Shown in pieces: positions 1 through 8,699 of a stretch of DNA of 42,506 nucleotides. The translations under genes were made by a program, and so were the position numbers. Where the stretch lies: NCBI GenBank assembly GCA_027451985.1, contig DAIDHS010000021.1, forward strand, positions 1-42,506, written 5' to 3'. Positions within the stretch are counted from its first letter, which is position 1. Each line of letters opens with the position of its first letter. The notes under the pieces were generated by a model. That model searched no databases and was not told the origin of the DNA. It saw nothing but the letters and a program-made list of their open reading frames with translations. This DNA comes from Elusimicrobiota bacterium. GTDB taxonomy: Bacteria > Elusimicrobiota > Elusimicrobia > UBA1565 > UBA9628.

Positions 1-1
1 A

Positions 2-142
2 GCCCTCGATAAGTCGAATGCGAAGGTCTTCGAAGTGAAAGATGGCGACGAGATTACGGATGCTGACATCAATATTCCGACTCGTTTGCTCCATTCCATC
101 GGCGGCATCGCGCGGGGGAAAAACGAGGTGACGCTGGTATGA
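2..142 (+). CDS. C-terminal fragment of a carboxypeptidase-regulatory-like (beta-sandwich) domain protein
   Basis: The open frame enters from the left edge and ends at TGA 140-142, giving the last 46 residues of a protein. The readable part contains VKDGDEITDADINIPTRLLH followed by SIGGIARGKNEVTLV. Alternating charged/polar strands followed by an 'IPxxLHSxxG' turn are typical of the carboxypeptidase regulatory-like fold, a transthyretin-like beta sandwich common in secreted and outer-membrane proteins. The stop overlaps the next gene's start as ATGA, so it may be cotranscribed with purN-purH despite no obvious functional link. The beginning of the gene lies outside the window, so signal peptide and full architecture cannot be judged. 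The family assignment rests on a short stretch and is tentative. Confidence 0.5.
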   Translation, partial: ALDKSNAKVFEVKDGDEITDADINIPTRLLHSIGGIARGKNEVTLV

Positions 143-2322
143 TCCGCCTGGCGGCCTTGGTTTCGGGGGAAGGCACCACGTTCCAGGCGCTCTTGGACGC
201 CTGCCGGGCCGGGCAAATTCCCGCGGAAATGGTTTTACTGGTCTCAAGCCGCGCCGGAGCCGGAGCCTTGGCGCGCGCCAAGGCCGCGGGCGTGGGCGCC
301 GTCGTTCTTGAGCCCGCTAAATTCGCGTCGTCCGCTGAGTACAGCCGCGCCGTGGCCGAGGAGTGCCGCAAGCGCCACGTCGATTTGGTCTGTCTGGCGG
401 GATTCCTGACGAAGCTGGAAAAACATTTCCTCGACGAATTCGCGGGGCGCGCGATGAACGTGCATCCCTCGCTTTTGCCCGCCTTCGGCGGCGCGGGCTT
501 CTACGGCCGCAAGGTGCACGAGGCCGTGCTGGCCGCGGGCGCGCGCGTCTCGGGCTGCACGGTCCATTTTCTGGACGAGCGCTACGACCACGGCCCGATT
601 GTTTCCCAGGCCGCGGTGCCGGTGCTGCCGGGCGACACGTCTGAAACCCTGGCGGAGCGGGTGGGCCTGAGGGAAAAAGACATTTACGCCCAAGCCGTGC
701 GGCTCTTCGCCCAGGGCCGGCTGCGCCTGGAAGACGGCAAGACCGTCATGGACGCGCCGCCCGAGCCTTCGGGAAAGCTCCGCCGCGCGCTCCTGTCGGT
801 CTCGGACAAAACGGGCTTGGCGGATTTCGCGCGCGGCTTGGCGGACTTGGGCGTTGAGATTATCGCCAGCGGCGGCACGGCCAAGGCTTTGGCTGCGGCG
901 AGCGTCCCGGTCCGGCCGATCGAAAGCCTGACCGGGTTTCCGGAGATTCTCTCCGGGCGCGTCAAGACCCTGCACCCGGGCGTGCACGGCGGACTTTTGA
1001 TGCGCCGCGAAGACGCCACGCACCGCGCCCAGGCCGAGGAGTTGGGCATCGGGCCCATCGATTTGGTGGCGGTCGACCTTTATCCCTTTTCCGAAGTGCT
1101 CGCGCGCGCGGGCGGGACGCTGACGCCCGACGCGGTCGAGAACATCGACATCGGCGGCTCGGCGCTTCTGCGCGCGGCCTCCAAGAACTTCGCCTCCGTG
1201 GCCGCGGTCTCCTCGCCCGAGGACTACGCGCCGGTTCTTTCCGAGCTGCGCCGATCGGAAGGGCGGCTGTCCTTGGAGACGCGCCGCCGCCTGGCGCTTT
1301 CGGCCTTCAAGCGCACCGCCGCCTACGACGCGCAGATCGCGGCGGCTTTCGCGGGGGAGCCCGCCAAGCCCGCGGCGGAGTTCCCGGCCACGCTCGGCCT
1401 GACCCTGCACAAGCTCCAGGATTTGCGCTACGGCGAGAACCCGCACCAAAAAGCCGCGCTCTACGGGCCCAAGCCGCAGGCGGGCTTTGTCCAGCTCCAC
1501 GGCAAGGAGCTTTCCTACAACAATTTGCTGGATGCCGCGGGCGTCTGGGAGGCGGCCTGGGACTTCAAGGACCCGGCCTGCATGATTTTTAAGCACGTCT
1601 CGCCCTGCGGCGCGGCCGTGGGTAACACCGTGGCCGAGGCCTTCACCGCCGCCTGGGCCTGCGATCCGCTCTCGGCTTTCGGCAGCGTCATCGGCTTCAA
1701 TCGCCCGGTGACCGCGGCCGTGGCCGCGGATTTGGAGAAGCGCTTCGTGGAGGCGCTCGTGGCCCCGGCCTTCGAGCCCGAGGCCCTCGCGATTTTAAAG
1801 AAGAAGCAGAACCTGCGCCTCGTGGTGCGGCCGACCGGTCCGGAAAAGGCCTGGCAGCTGCGCTCCGCGGGGCCCGAGGTGCTGGTCTCGGAGCAAGACC
1901 GCGAGCTTTTCGGCTCCGAGTGGAGCGTCGCCTCCAAGCGTAAGCCTTCGGCCGATGAAGAGGCCGCGCTGCGCTTCGCCTGGACCTGCGCCAAGCACAC
2001 GCGCTCCAACGCCGTGGTGCTGGCGGGTCCGCGCGCCGCGGTGGGCATCGGCGGCGGACAGACCTCGCGCGTCGACGCCGTGTTCATGGCCGGCGTCAAG
2101 TATAAGGAATATCTTCGCGCGGGCGGCGTGGCCCCGCCGGTCCTGGTGCTGGCTTCGGACGCGTTTTTTCCCTTCCGCGACGGGATGGACGCAGCCGCGT
2201 CTTTGGGCGCGCGCGCCGTCGTGGCGCCCAAGGGCTCCATCCGCGACGCGGAGGTGGTCAAGGCCGCGGACGAGAACGATTTGGCCCTGGTGTTCACGGG
2301 CTTGAGGCACTTCAAGCACTGA
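139..2322 (+). CDS. purNH: Fused PurN-PurH: GAR transformylase plus AICAR transformylase/IMP cyclohydrolase
   Basis: A 727-residue fusion catalysing the third and the last two steps of purine synthesis. Residues 1-~200 are PurN: the folate-dependent formyltransferase motif MNVHPSLLP (N107, H109) and the acidic segment FLDERYDHGP (D150) match the catalytic Asn-His-Asp triad. Residues ~214-727 are PurH: SVSDKTGL opens the MGS-like IMP cyclohydrolase domain, and FKHVSPCG (K485-H486) is the catalytic Lys-His pair of AICAR transformylase. PurN is usually ~190-215 residues and PurH ~515-525, so both halves are full length, joined by only ~12 residues with no intervening stop. The start ATG overlaps the previous stop (ATGA) and the stop TGA shares one base with the carA ATG, so translation is probably coupled. 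Both halves use 10-formyl-tetrahydrofolate. Confidence 0.95.
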   Translation: MIRLAALVSGEGTTFQALLDACRAGQIPAEMVLLVSSRAGAGALARAKAAGVGAVVLEPAKFASSAEYSRAVAEECRKRHVDLVCLAGFLTKLEKHFLDEFAGRAMNVHPSLLPAFGGAGFYGRKVHEAVLAAGARVSGCTVHFLDERYDHGPIVSQAAVPVLPGDTSETLAERVGLREKDIYAQAVRLFAQGRLRLEDGKTVMDAPPEPSGKLRRALLSVSDKTGLADFARGLADLGVEIIASGGTAKALAAASVPVRPIESLTGFPEILSGRVKTLHPGVHGGLLMRREDATHRAQAEELGIGPIDLVAVDLYPFSEVLARAGGTLTPDAVENIDIGGSALLRAASKNFASVAAVSSPEDYAPVLSELRRSEGRLSLETRRRLALSAFKRTAAYDAQIAAAFAGEPAKPAAEFPATLGLTLHKLQDLRYGENPHQKAALYGPKPQAGFVQLHGKELSYNNLLDAAGVWEAAWDFKDPACMIFKHVSPCGAAVGNTVAEAFTAAWACDPLSAFGSVIGFNRPVTAAVAADLEKRFVEALVAPAFEPEALAILKKKQNLRLVVRPTGPEKAWQLRSAGPEVLVSEQDRELFGSEWSVASKRKPSADEEAALRFAWTCAKHTRSNAVVLAGPRAAVGIGGGQTSRVDAVFMAGVKYKEYLRAGGVAPPVLVLASDAFFPFRDGMDAAASLGARAVVAPKGSIRDAEVVKAADENDLALVFTGLRHFKH

Positions 2323-3434
2323 TGGCGAATGCGCTGCTGGTCTTGGAAGACGGCTCGGTTTTCCCAGGGCGCTCCTGCGGAGCGCCGGGCGAGAGCTTCG
2401 GCGAGGCGGTGTTCCACACCGCTATGACGGGCTATCAGGAGATCATCAGCGATCCGTCCTACATGGGCCAACTCGTCGCCATGACTTACCCGCACATCGG
2501 CAACTACGGCGTCACCCCGGAGGACGAGGAGTCGGACAAGCCGCGCCTGGCGGGCTTCATCGCGCACGAAATTTGCGCGAAGCCTTCCAACTGGCGCTCG
2601 GCCGAGAGCCTGCCGGAGTATTTCCGGCGCCGGGGCGTGGTCGCCATCGACGGCGTGGACACGCGGGCGCTGACCCTGCGCCTGCGCGAAAAGGGCGCCC
2701 TGCGCGGCGCCATCTCGACCGTGGATTTGGACGCCAAGAGCCTGCTGGCCAAGGTTCTGCGTTCGCCTTCCTTAATAGGGGCGGATTTGGCCAAGGCCGC
2801 GACTTGCGAAAAGGCGTTTACGTGGAGCGAACGCGCGTCGCCGCAGGGCCGGCGCGTCGCGGTGATGGATTTCGGCGCCAAGTACGGCATTTTGCGCCGC
2901 TTAGCCGCCTTAGGCGCCGAGATTCGGGTCTTTCCGGCTTTGACCAAGCCCGAAGAAATTCTGGCGTTTAAGCCGGACGGCATCGTCTTGTCCAACGGAC
3001 CTGGAGACCCGGCGGCCGCGGCCTACGGCGCGCGCGCGGCCAAGGCGCTCGCCGAGTCGGGCGTTCCGGTGATGGGAATTTGCCTGGGCCACCAGTTGCT
3101 GGCCCTGGCTTTCGGCGCCAAGACCTTCAAGCTCAAGTTCGGCCACCACGGCGCCAATCATCCGGTCATGGACCTGGAGAGCGGCCGCGTCGCCGTCACC
3201 TCGCAGAACCATGGCTTCGGCGTGGACCCGGAGTCCCTGCCCCGTTTTTTGCGCCTCACGCATAAGAGCCTCAACGACGGGACTTGCGAGGGCTTGGCGC
3301 ACGCCGAGCTTCCGGTTTTTTCCCTGCAATTCCACCCCGAAGCCTCGCCGGGGCCGCACGACGCCTGGGGCGCCTTCCCGCGCTTTGAAGCCTTGATGTC
3401 GCGGCGCCGGGAGGCTTCGCTCCGGCATGCCTAA
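2322..3434 (+). CDS. carA: Carbamoyl-phosphate synthase small (glutaminase) subunit
   Basis: 370 residues, close to the usual ~380. It hydrolyses glutamine and channels ammonia to CarB to make carbamoyl phosphate for pyrimidines and arginine. The N-terminal half carries the CarA-specific region ([17 protein letters not shown] near residue 31). The C-terminal half is a class I glutamine amidotransferase with nucleophile C254 in GICLGHQLL and the catalytic pair H338 and E340 in FHPEASPGP. The oxyanion segment SNGPGDP is at 224-230. The start ATG overlaps the purNH stop by one base and the 3' end overlaps carB by 8 bp, which implies a coupled purNH-carA-carB operon. No separate promoter was found. 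Confidence 0.97.
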   Translation: MANALLVLEDGSVFPGRSCGAPGESFGEAVFHTAMTGYQEIISDPSYMGQLVAMTYPHIGNYGVTPEDEESDKPRLAGFIAHEICAKPSNWRSAESLPEYFRRRGVVAIDGVDTRALTLRLREKGALRGAISTVDLDAKSLLAKVLRSPSLIGADLAKAATCEKAFTWSERASPQGRRVAVMDFGAKYGILRRLAALGAEIRVFPALTKPEEILAFKPDGIVLSNGPGDPAAAAYGARAAKALAESGVPVMGICLGHQLLALAFGAKTFKLKFGHHGANHPVMDLESGRVAVTSQNHGFGVDPESLPRFLRLTHKSLNDGTCEGLAHAELPVFSLQFHPEASPGPHDAWGAFPRFEALMSRRREASLRHA

Positions 3435-6400
3435 GCGGACCGACTTGAAGACCATCCTGGTGGTGGGCTCGGGGCCCATCGTCATCGGCCAGGCGTGCGA
3501 GTTCGATTACTCCGGCACGCAGGGCGTCAAGGCCCTGCGCGCGGAGGGCTATCGCGTGGTGCTGGTCAACTCCAACCCCGCCACCATCATGACCGACCCG
3601 GATATGGCCGAGGCGACCTACATCGAGCCGCTGACGCCGGAAATTCTCGAACGCGTCATCGCGCGCGAGCGCCCGCAGGCTCTCTTGGCGACCTTGGGCG
3701 GGCAGACCGCGCTCAACTTGGCCGTGGCTTTGGCCGAGCGGGGAACGCTCGAAAAATACGGCGTCGAGCTCATCGGCGCCAACCTGGAGGCCATCCGCAA
3801 AGCCGAGGACCGGCAGATGTTCCATCGCTGCATGCTGGAGCTGGGCTTGGACGTGCCCCGGAGCCTCTCGGTGGCCGACTTGGCTGCGGCCGAAAGCGCC
3901 GGGCGCGAGCTGGGATTTCCCGTCATCGTGAGGGCGTCCTTTACCTTGGGCGGCGCGGGCGGCGGCATCGTCTATCACCAGGGCGAGCTCCTGGCCAAGG
4001 CGCAGGCGGCTTTGCAGATGAGCCCCATCCATCAGATTCTGCTCGAGGAGTCCATCCTGGGTTGGAAGGAATACGAGCTTGAGGTCATGCGCGACCGCAA
4101 GGACAATTTCGTGGTCGTCTGTCCCATCGAGAACATCGACCCCATGGGCGTGCACACCGGGGATTCGGTGACCGTGGCGCCGGCGCAGACCTTGAGCGAC
4201 CGGGAGTACCAAGCGATGCGCGACGACGCGCGCAGGGTCGTCTCCGCGGTAGGCGTCGAGACCGGGGGTTGCAACGTGCAGTTCGCGGTCGATCCGGAGA
4301 CCGGCCGCCGCGTGGTGGTGGAAATCAACCCCCGGGTCTCGCGCAGTTCGGCGCTGGCCTCCAAGGCCACGGGTTTCCCCATCGCCAAAATCGCGGCCAA
4401 ACTTGCCGTGGGCTACACGCTCGATGAAATCGCCAACGACATCACCAAGGCCACGCCCGCGTGCTTCGAGCCTGCCATCGACTACGTCGTGACCAAGGTG
4501 CCGCGCTTCGCTGTCGAGAAGTTTGGGGAGTTCGCCTTGGACACGGCCATGAAGTCCGTGGGCGAGGTGATGGCCGTGGGAAGAACCTTCAAGGAGTCCC
4601 TGCAAAAGGCTTTGCGCGGCCTAGAGGGAGGCGTGAAGGGCTTCGAGTCCGCCCGAGCCGCGTCCGAGGAGGACCTGATGAAAGGCCTGGCCACCCCGTC
4701 ATCGGCGCGGCTGGGTTTCGTGAAGGCCGCCTTGGAGCGCGCAATGGCGGCGGAGGAGATCGCCAAGATCACCGGCATCGACCCGTGGTTCCTGGATCAA
4801 ATGGCGGAGTTGGTCCTCTTCGAGGCCCGGATCGCGCGGGAGCCTCTGTCCGCGGAATTGATGAGAGAGGCCAAGCGCCTGGGATTCTCCGACGCGCAAA
4901 TCGCGCGGACAAGGCGCTCCGCGGAAGCCCGCGTGCGCGCACGCCGGCAGGCGTTGGGCGTGCGTCCGGCCTTCGACCTCATCGATACCTGCGCGGGCGA
5001 GTTCGAATCCAAGACTCCGTATTTTTATTCGACCTACGCCGGCGCGCCGTCCCTGGCTCCAGTGGCTCAGCGCGCCCCTCGAAAGACGCGCGGCCCCAAA
5101 AACGGCAAAGTCGTCATCCTGGGCTCCGGCCCCAATCGCATCGGCCAAGGCATCGAGTTTGACTACTGCTGCGTGCAGGCCTGCCAGGCCTTGCGCGAGA
5201 TGGGGCACGAGTCCGTCATGATCAACTGCAATCCGGAGACCGTGTCCACGGACTACGACACCTCGGACCGGCTTTATTTCGAGCCGCTGACCTTGGAGGA
5301 CGTGCTGGAAATCATCGACTTCGAAAAGCCGCTGGGCGTGGTGGCCCAGTTCGGAGGGCAGACCCCGCTCAACCTCGCCCGCCCGCTGGCCGAGGCAGGC
5401 GTGAAGATTTTAGGAACCCAGCCTCGAGCCATCGACTTGGCCGAGGACCGCAAGCTCTTCGGGCGCGTGCTCAAGTCCTTGAAGCTTTTGGCGCCGCAAA
5501 GCGGCATCGCCGAAAACCCGCGCCAGGCCTTGGCCGCGGCCAGGCGCATCGGCTATCCGGTCATGGTGCGGCCCAGCTACGTGCTGGGCGGCCGAGCCAT
5601 GGAAATCGTCTACGACGACGCCTCGCTCAAGGCCCTGGCGGCCAAGGCCCTGAGCGCCTCGGAGCACTCCTCGCTTCTCATCGACCGCTTCTTGGCCGAC
5701 GCGACGGAAATCGACGTCGACGCGGTCTCGGACGGCAAGGACGTCTTCGTGGCCGGCGTCATGGAGCATATCGAGGAGGCCGGCATCCACTCGGGCGATT
5801 CGGCCTGCACGCTGCCGACCCACTCGCTGTCTCCCATGGTTTTGGACGCCGTCTGCCGCGCGACCAAGAGCCTGGCCCTGAAGCTGGGCGTGCGCGGCTT
5901 GGTCAACGTGCAGTACGCGGTCAAGGACGGGGCGCTCTACGTGTTGGAAGCCAACCCGCGGGCGTCCCGCACCGTGCCGTTCGTGAGCAAAGCCTCCGGT
6001 ATTCCCGTGGCGAAGATCGCGACCGCGGTGCTCATGGGACGGCCGCTGCGGCGGCTGGTGTCCGCCAAGCTCTTGAAGGCTCCGCCCCGCCTGCCTTACG
6101 TGGCGACCAAAGAGGTCGTGCTGCCCTTCATCAAGTTTCCCGGCCTCGATCCGAAGCTCGGGCCCGAGATGAAGTCGACCGGCGAGGTCATGGGCATCGA
6201 CCGGGATTTCCCGCGCTCGTTTGCCAAGAGCCAGGAGGCCAGCGGCATGAGCCTTCCCAAGGCCGGCACGGTGTTCTTGAGCGTCAAGGACGAGGACAAG
6301 GCCGCGATCATCCCGGTCGCGCGCGAGCTTTTGCGCCTGGGCTTTACGCTCATCGCGACGCGGCGCACCCGGGAGTTTCTGGTGAGGCACGGGCTTGAGG

Positions 6401-6717
6401 CTTCGCCGGTGGCCAAAATCGGCGAGGGCAAACCGGATGTCGCCGATCTCATCCGGCAAAAGGCCGTGAGCCTGGTGGTCAACACGCCGTCCGGAAAGCG
6501 CGAGCGCGCGGACGGCTTCATCATCCGGCGCACGGCTTTGGAGTTGGACGTTCCCTTCATCACCAATATCCGCAGCTGCCAGGCGGCGCTGGGCGCCATC
6601 TCCGCGGCCAAGGCCGCGTCCGGATCCGACGGCCTCGAGGTCCGGCCCATTCAGGACTACTACCGAGACCTGGGGCCGGAAGTCCGCTCGGCTGGGCGGC
6701 GCCTGGCCGCTTCGTAA
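3427..6717 (+). CDS. carB: Carbamoyl-phosphate synthase large subunit
   Basis: 1096 residues against ~1070 for E. coli CarB. The two homologous ATP-grasp halves are plain to see: [19 protein letters not shown] near residue 12 and [17 protein letters not shown] near residue 564, each followed by an [14 protein letters not shown] or [13 protein letters not shown] block. The C-terminal ~150 residues form the MGS-like allosteric domain, with the segment [20 protein letters not shown] and an NTPSGK phosphate-binding turn. It makes carboxyphosphate, then carbamate, then carbamoyl phosphate using ammonia tunnelled from CarA. The ATG lies inside the last codons of carA, behind GGGAGG. It ends 28 bp before the P450 start, and that gap includes a promoter-like element. 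Confidence 0.97.
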   Translation: MPKRTDLKTILVVGSGPIVIGQACEFDYSGTQGVKALRAEGYRVVLVNSNPATIMTDPDMAEATYIEPLTPEILERVIARERPQALLATLGGQTALNLAVALAERGTLEKYGVELIGANLEAIRKAEDRQMFHRCMLELGLDVPRSLSVADLAAAESAGRELGFPVIVRASFTLGGAGGGIVYHQGELLAKAQAALQMSPIHQILLEESILGWKEYELEVMRDRKDNFVVVCPIENIDPMGVHTGDSVTVAPAQTLSDREYQAMRDDARRVVSAVGVETGGCNVQFAVDPETGRRVVVEINPRVSRSSALASKATGFPIAKIAAKLAVGYTLDEIANDITKATPACFEPAIDYVVTKVPRFAVEKFGEFALDTAMKSVGEVMAVGRTFKESLQKALRGLEGGVKGFESARAASEEDLMKGLATPSSARLGFVKAALERAMAAEEIAKITGIDPWFLDQMAELVLFEARIAREPLSAELMREAKRLGFSDAQIARTRRSAEARVRARRQALGVRPAFDLIDTCAGEFESKTPYFYSTYAGAPSLAPVAQRAPRKTRGPKNGKVVILGSGPNRIGQGIEFDYCCVQACQALREMGHESVMINCNPETVSTDYDTSDRLYFEPLTLEDVLEIIDFEKPLGVVAQFGGQTPLNLARPLAEAGVKILGTQPRAIDLAEDRKLFGRVLKSLKLLAPQSGIAENPRQALAAARRIGYPVMVRPSYVLGGRAMEIVYDDASLKALAAKALSASEHSSLLIDRFLADATEIDVDAVSDGKDVFVAGVMEHIEEAGIHSGDSACTLPTHSLSPMVLDAVCRATKSLALKLGVRGLVNVQYAVKDGALYVLEANPRASRTVPFVSKASGIPVAKIATAVLMGRPLRRLVSAKLLKAPPRLPYVATKEVVLPFIKFPGLDPKLGPEMKSTGEVMGIDRDFPRSFAKSQEASGMSLPKAGTVFLSVKDEDKAAIIPVARELLRLGFTLIATRRTREFLVRHGLEASPVAKIGEGKPDVADLIRQKAVSLVVNTPSGKRERADGFIIRRTALELDVPFITNIRSCQAALGAISAAKAASGSDGLEVRPIQDYYRDLGPEVRSAGRRLAAS

Positions 6718-6733
6718 AATCCGCCGTTTGCCG

Positions 6734-6739
6734 TATAAT
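6734..6739 (+). promoter_or_regulatory. -10 element TATAAT, predicted leaderless P450 promoter
   Basis: A perfect TATAAT with exactly six bases (AAAAAG) before the ATG at 6746, which puts the expected transcription start on the A of the start codon. There is no Shine-Dalgarno sequence in the gap. The best -35 (TTCGTA, 6711-6716, 17-bp spacing) is weak and overlaps the carB stop codon. Confidence 0.6.
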
Positions 6740-6745
6740 AAAAAG

Positions 6746-8116
6746 ATGGCCGTTTCTGTCGAAGAAACCGTCGCCGCCGCGCCCGGTCCGCGCGGGCACT
6801 GGCTTCTGGGAAGTCTCGCGCCCCTGCGCGATGATCCTTTGGGTTTTCTTCTGGACTCGGCCGCCCAGTTCGGGGACGTCGCGCGCTTCCGCGCCTTCAC
6901 GCAGCGGGGCTACATTCTCCGACATCCCGAACACATCCAGCGCGTGCTGGTCGACAACCACCGCAACTACAACAAGCAGTCGCGCGGCTTCAAGGTCGTC
7001 GCGCAGTTTTTGGGCAACGGGCTTTTGACCAGCGAGGGAAGCTTCTGGCTCCGCCAGCGCCGGCTCATGCAGCCGGCTTTTCACCGCGAGCGCCTGGCCG
7101 GGCTCTCCAGCATCATGAACGACGAGGCCCAAGCCTGCGCGGAGCGCCTTAAGCCCAAGGCGCGCTCGGGCGAGGAGTTCAATATCGCCGCCGAGATGAT
7201 GCGGCTGACGTTGCGGGTGGTCAGCCGCTCCATGCTGGGCGCCGAGATTTCCGGCGCCGAGGAAACGGTCGAGCGCTCCATGGCCGTCATTCTGGCCTAC
7301 GGCATGCGCCGGATCTCGAATCCCCTGCTCGACGTCCTGCCCGCGCGTTCGACCCGGCGGTTCAACAAGGCGGTGGCCGACATGGACGCGCTGGTGCACG
7401 GCATCATCGCCGCGCGGCGCGCCAAGTCCGCCGCGCCGTCCGCCGAGGGGGATCTCCTTTCCATGCTGATGGAGGCCAGGGACGAGGACACGGGCGAGGT
7501 CATGGACGATCGGCAGCTGCGCGACGAGGTCATGACGATGTTCACGGCCGGGCACGAGACCACGGCCAACGCGCTGGCGTGGACTTTTTTGCTGCTGGCC
7601 CAAAATCCGGAGGCCGAGGCGCGCCTGCGCCAAGAGCTTTCTTCCGTTCTTAGAGGCCGCGCGCCGGCGCTTGAGGATTTGCCGCGCTTGACCTACCTGT
7701 CATGCGTGCTCAAGGAGTCCTTGAGGATTTACCCGCCGGCCTGGGTCTCCTCGCGCCTCTCGATCGGCCCGGATGAGATGGGGAGATTTAGGATTGCGCC
7801 GGGCTGTCTGATCCTTGTGTCCCCTTATCTGACCCATCGGCACCCCGCGCTCTGGCCCGAACCCGAGCGTTTCCGGCCCGAGCGCTTTTTGGAGCCCGCG
7901 ACGGCCGAGCTTCCGCGCTACGCCTATTTCCCTTTCGGCGGTGGGCCGCGCCAGTGCATCGGCAACGGCTTTGCCTTGATGGAGGCGCAAATCGTGCTGG
8001 CGACGCTTTTGCGGCGCTTCCACCTGGATCTGGTCCCCGGCCGCGCCGTGGAGCCCGAGCCCCTCATCACCTTGCGGCCTAGAGGCGGACTTTGGGTCCG
8101 CGCGCGTCCTGCCTGA
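6746..8116 (+). CDS. Cytochrome P450
   Basis: 456 residues, normal for a soluble bacterial P450 with no N-terminal membrane anchor. All P450 signatures are present: the I-helix oxygen-activating motif AGHETT (268-273), the K-helix ExxR as ESLR (324-327), the PERF-like RFRPERF (375-381) and the heme loop FPFGGGPRQCIGNG with axial cysteine C404. It should be a haem-thiolate monooxygenase needing external electrons; no ferredoxin or reductase lies nearby and no reductase domain is fused. The overall pattern resembles CYP110/CYP102-haem-domain and CYP4-like fatty-acid or hydrocarbon hydroxylases, but the substrate cannot be read from sequence. I chose ATG 6746 rather than an in-frame TTG at 6728, because TATAAT sits between them. 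It follows carB but has its own promoter. Confidence 0.95.
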   Translation: MAVSVEETVAAAPGPRGHWLLGSLAPLRDDPLGFLLDSAAQFGDVARFRAFTQRGYILRHPEHIQRVLVDNHRNYNKQSRGFKVVAQFLGNGLLTSEGSFWLRQRRLMQPAFHRERLAGLSSIMNDEAQACAERLKPKARSGEEFNIAAEMMRLTLRVVSRSMLGAEISGAEETVERSMAVILAYGMRRISNPLLDVLPARSTRRFNKAVADMDALVHGIIAARRAKSAAPSAEGDLLSMLMEARDEDTGEVMDDRQLRDEVMTMFTAGHETTANALAWTFLLLAQNPEAEARLRQELSSVLRGRAPALEDLPRLTYLSCVLKESLRIYPPAWVSSRLSIGPDEMGRFRIAPGCLILVSPYLTHRHPALWPEPERFRPERFLEPATAELPRYAYFPFGGGPRQCIGNGFALMEAQIVLATLLRRFHLDLVPGRAVEPEPLITLRPRGGLWVRARPA

Positions 8117-8150
8117 GCCGCGCTCTCCCGCAGGGCCGAGGCGAAAGTGT

Positions 8151-8156
8151 TAGAAT
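8151..8156 (+). promoter_or_regulatory. Possible -10 element for the tRNA gene
   Basis: TAGAAT, preceded by TGT, lies 22 bp before the tRNA 5' end, a suitable distance for a short 5' leader. No convincing -35 was found, so this is a weak call. Confidence 0.35.
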
Positions 8157-8178
8157 GTCGCGGTTTGGCACTCTTTAC

Positions 8179-8252
8179 GCGCCCGTAGCTCAGTTGGTTA
8201 GAGCGGCCCGCTCATAACGGGTTGGTCGCAGGTTCAAGTCCTGCCGGGCGCA
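8179..8252 (+). tRNA. tRNA with CAU anticodon (Ile2 or elongator Met)
   Basis: A complete cloverleaf of 74 nt. The acceptor stem is GCGCCCG/CGGGCGC with discriminator A252. The D stem GCTC/GAGC encloses AGTTGGTTA. The anticodon stem GCCCG/CGGGT has loop CTCATAA with the anticodon CAT at 8213-8215. The T stem GCAGG/CCTGC has loop TTCAAGT. The 3' CCA is not encoded, so the CCA-adding enzyme at 41264-42412 or an equivalent is needed. The initiator hallmarks (a 1-72 mismatch and three G-C pairs below the anticodon loop) are absent, so it is either elongator Met or the minor Ile tRNA whose C34 is modified to lysidine by TilS. The variable and T-arm sequence looks more like E. coli ileX-type tRNA, but this is not decisive. 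Confidence 0.9.
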
Positions 8253-8276
8253 GGATTTGCCGCGCCGGAGATTGAA

Positions 8277-8696
8277 ATGGAAGGCTTTCGAATCGTGTCG
8301 GAGGTGCCGGTGCGCTTCGCGGACACGGACGCCATGGGCCACGTCAACAACGCCCGCTACCTGAGCTTTCTGGAGTGCGCCCGCATCGAGTATCTCCGGC
8401 AAGTGCTGGGGCTAGACGAGCCGCGAAATTTCGGCGTCATCATCGCGCGCATCGAAATCGACTATAAAAGCCCGGTTCTCCACCAGGAAACGCTGCTGGT
8501 CGGCTGCCGCGTCGACGGCGTCGGGGAATCGAGCCTCACGATGAGCCACCGCATCGAGGAGAAGTCTTCCGGACGTCTTGTCGCGCTGTCGAAATGCGTG
8601 ATGGCGGGCTACGACTACGGCGCTCAAAAGGCTTGCCGCATCGGCGATGAGTGGCGGAAGAAAATCGCCGCGTTCGAGGGCGGGAGCGCCGGATAA
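8277..8696 (+). CDS. 4-hydroxybenzoyl-CoA thioesterase-type (hot-dog) acyl-CoA thioesterase
   Basis: 139 residues, the standard length for a YbgC/4HBT single hot-dog protein. The N-terminal motif RFADTDAMGHVNNARYLSFL contains the family's conserved D-x-M-G-H-V-N-N with the catalytic aspartate. The rest alternates strands as expected (IEIDYKSPVLHQETLLVGCR). It should hydrolyse an acyl-CoA thioester in the cytoplasm; the acyl group is unknown. The ATG is preceded by CGGAG at a 6-base spacing. It begins 24 bp after the tRNA and may share its transcript. It converges on the minus-strand gene ending at 8700, with only three bases between the stops. Confidence 0.88.
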   Translation: MEGFRIVSEVPVRFADTDAMGHVNNARYLSFLECARIEYLRQVLGLDEPRNFGVIIARIEIDYKSPVLHQETLLVGCRVDGVGESSLTMSHRIEEKSSGRLVALSKCVMAGYDYGAQKACRIGDEWRKKIAAFEGGSAG

Positions 8697-8699
8697 CAG

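Noticed and set aside
244-1596. 450-residue antisense open frame across purNH
   Set aside because: Arg/Gly/His-rich composition typical of reverse-frame reading of GC-rich genes; the sense strand has full enzyme motifs.
5410-6900. 496-residue antisense open frame across carB and the P450 start
   Set aside because: No recognisable motif, and it spans the junction of two confidently identified genes.
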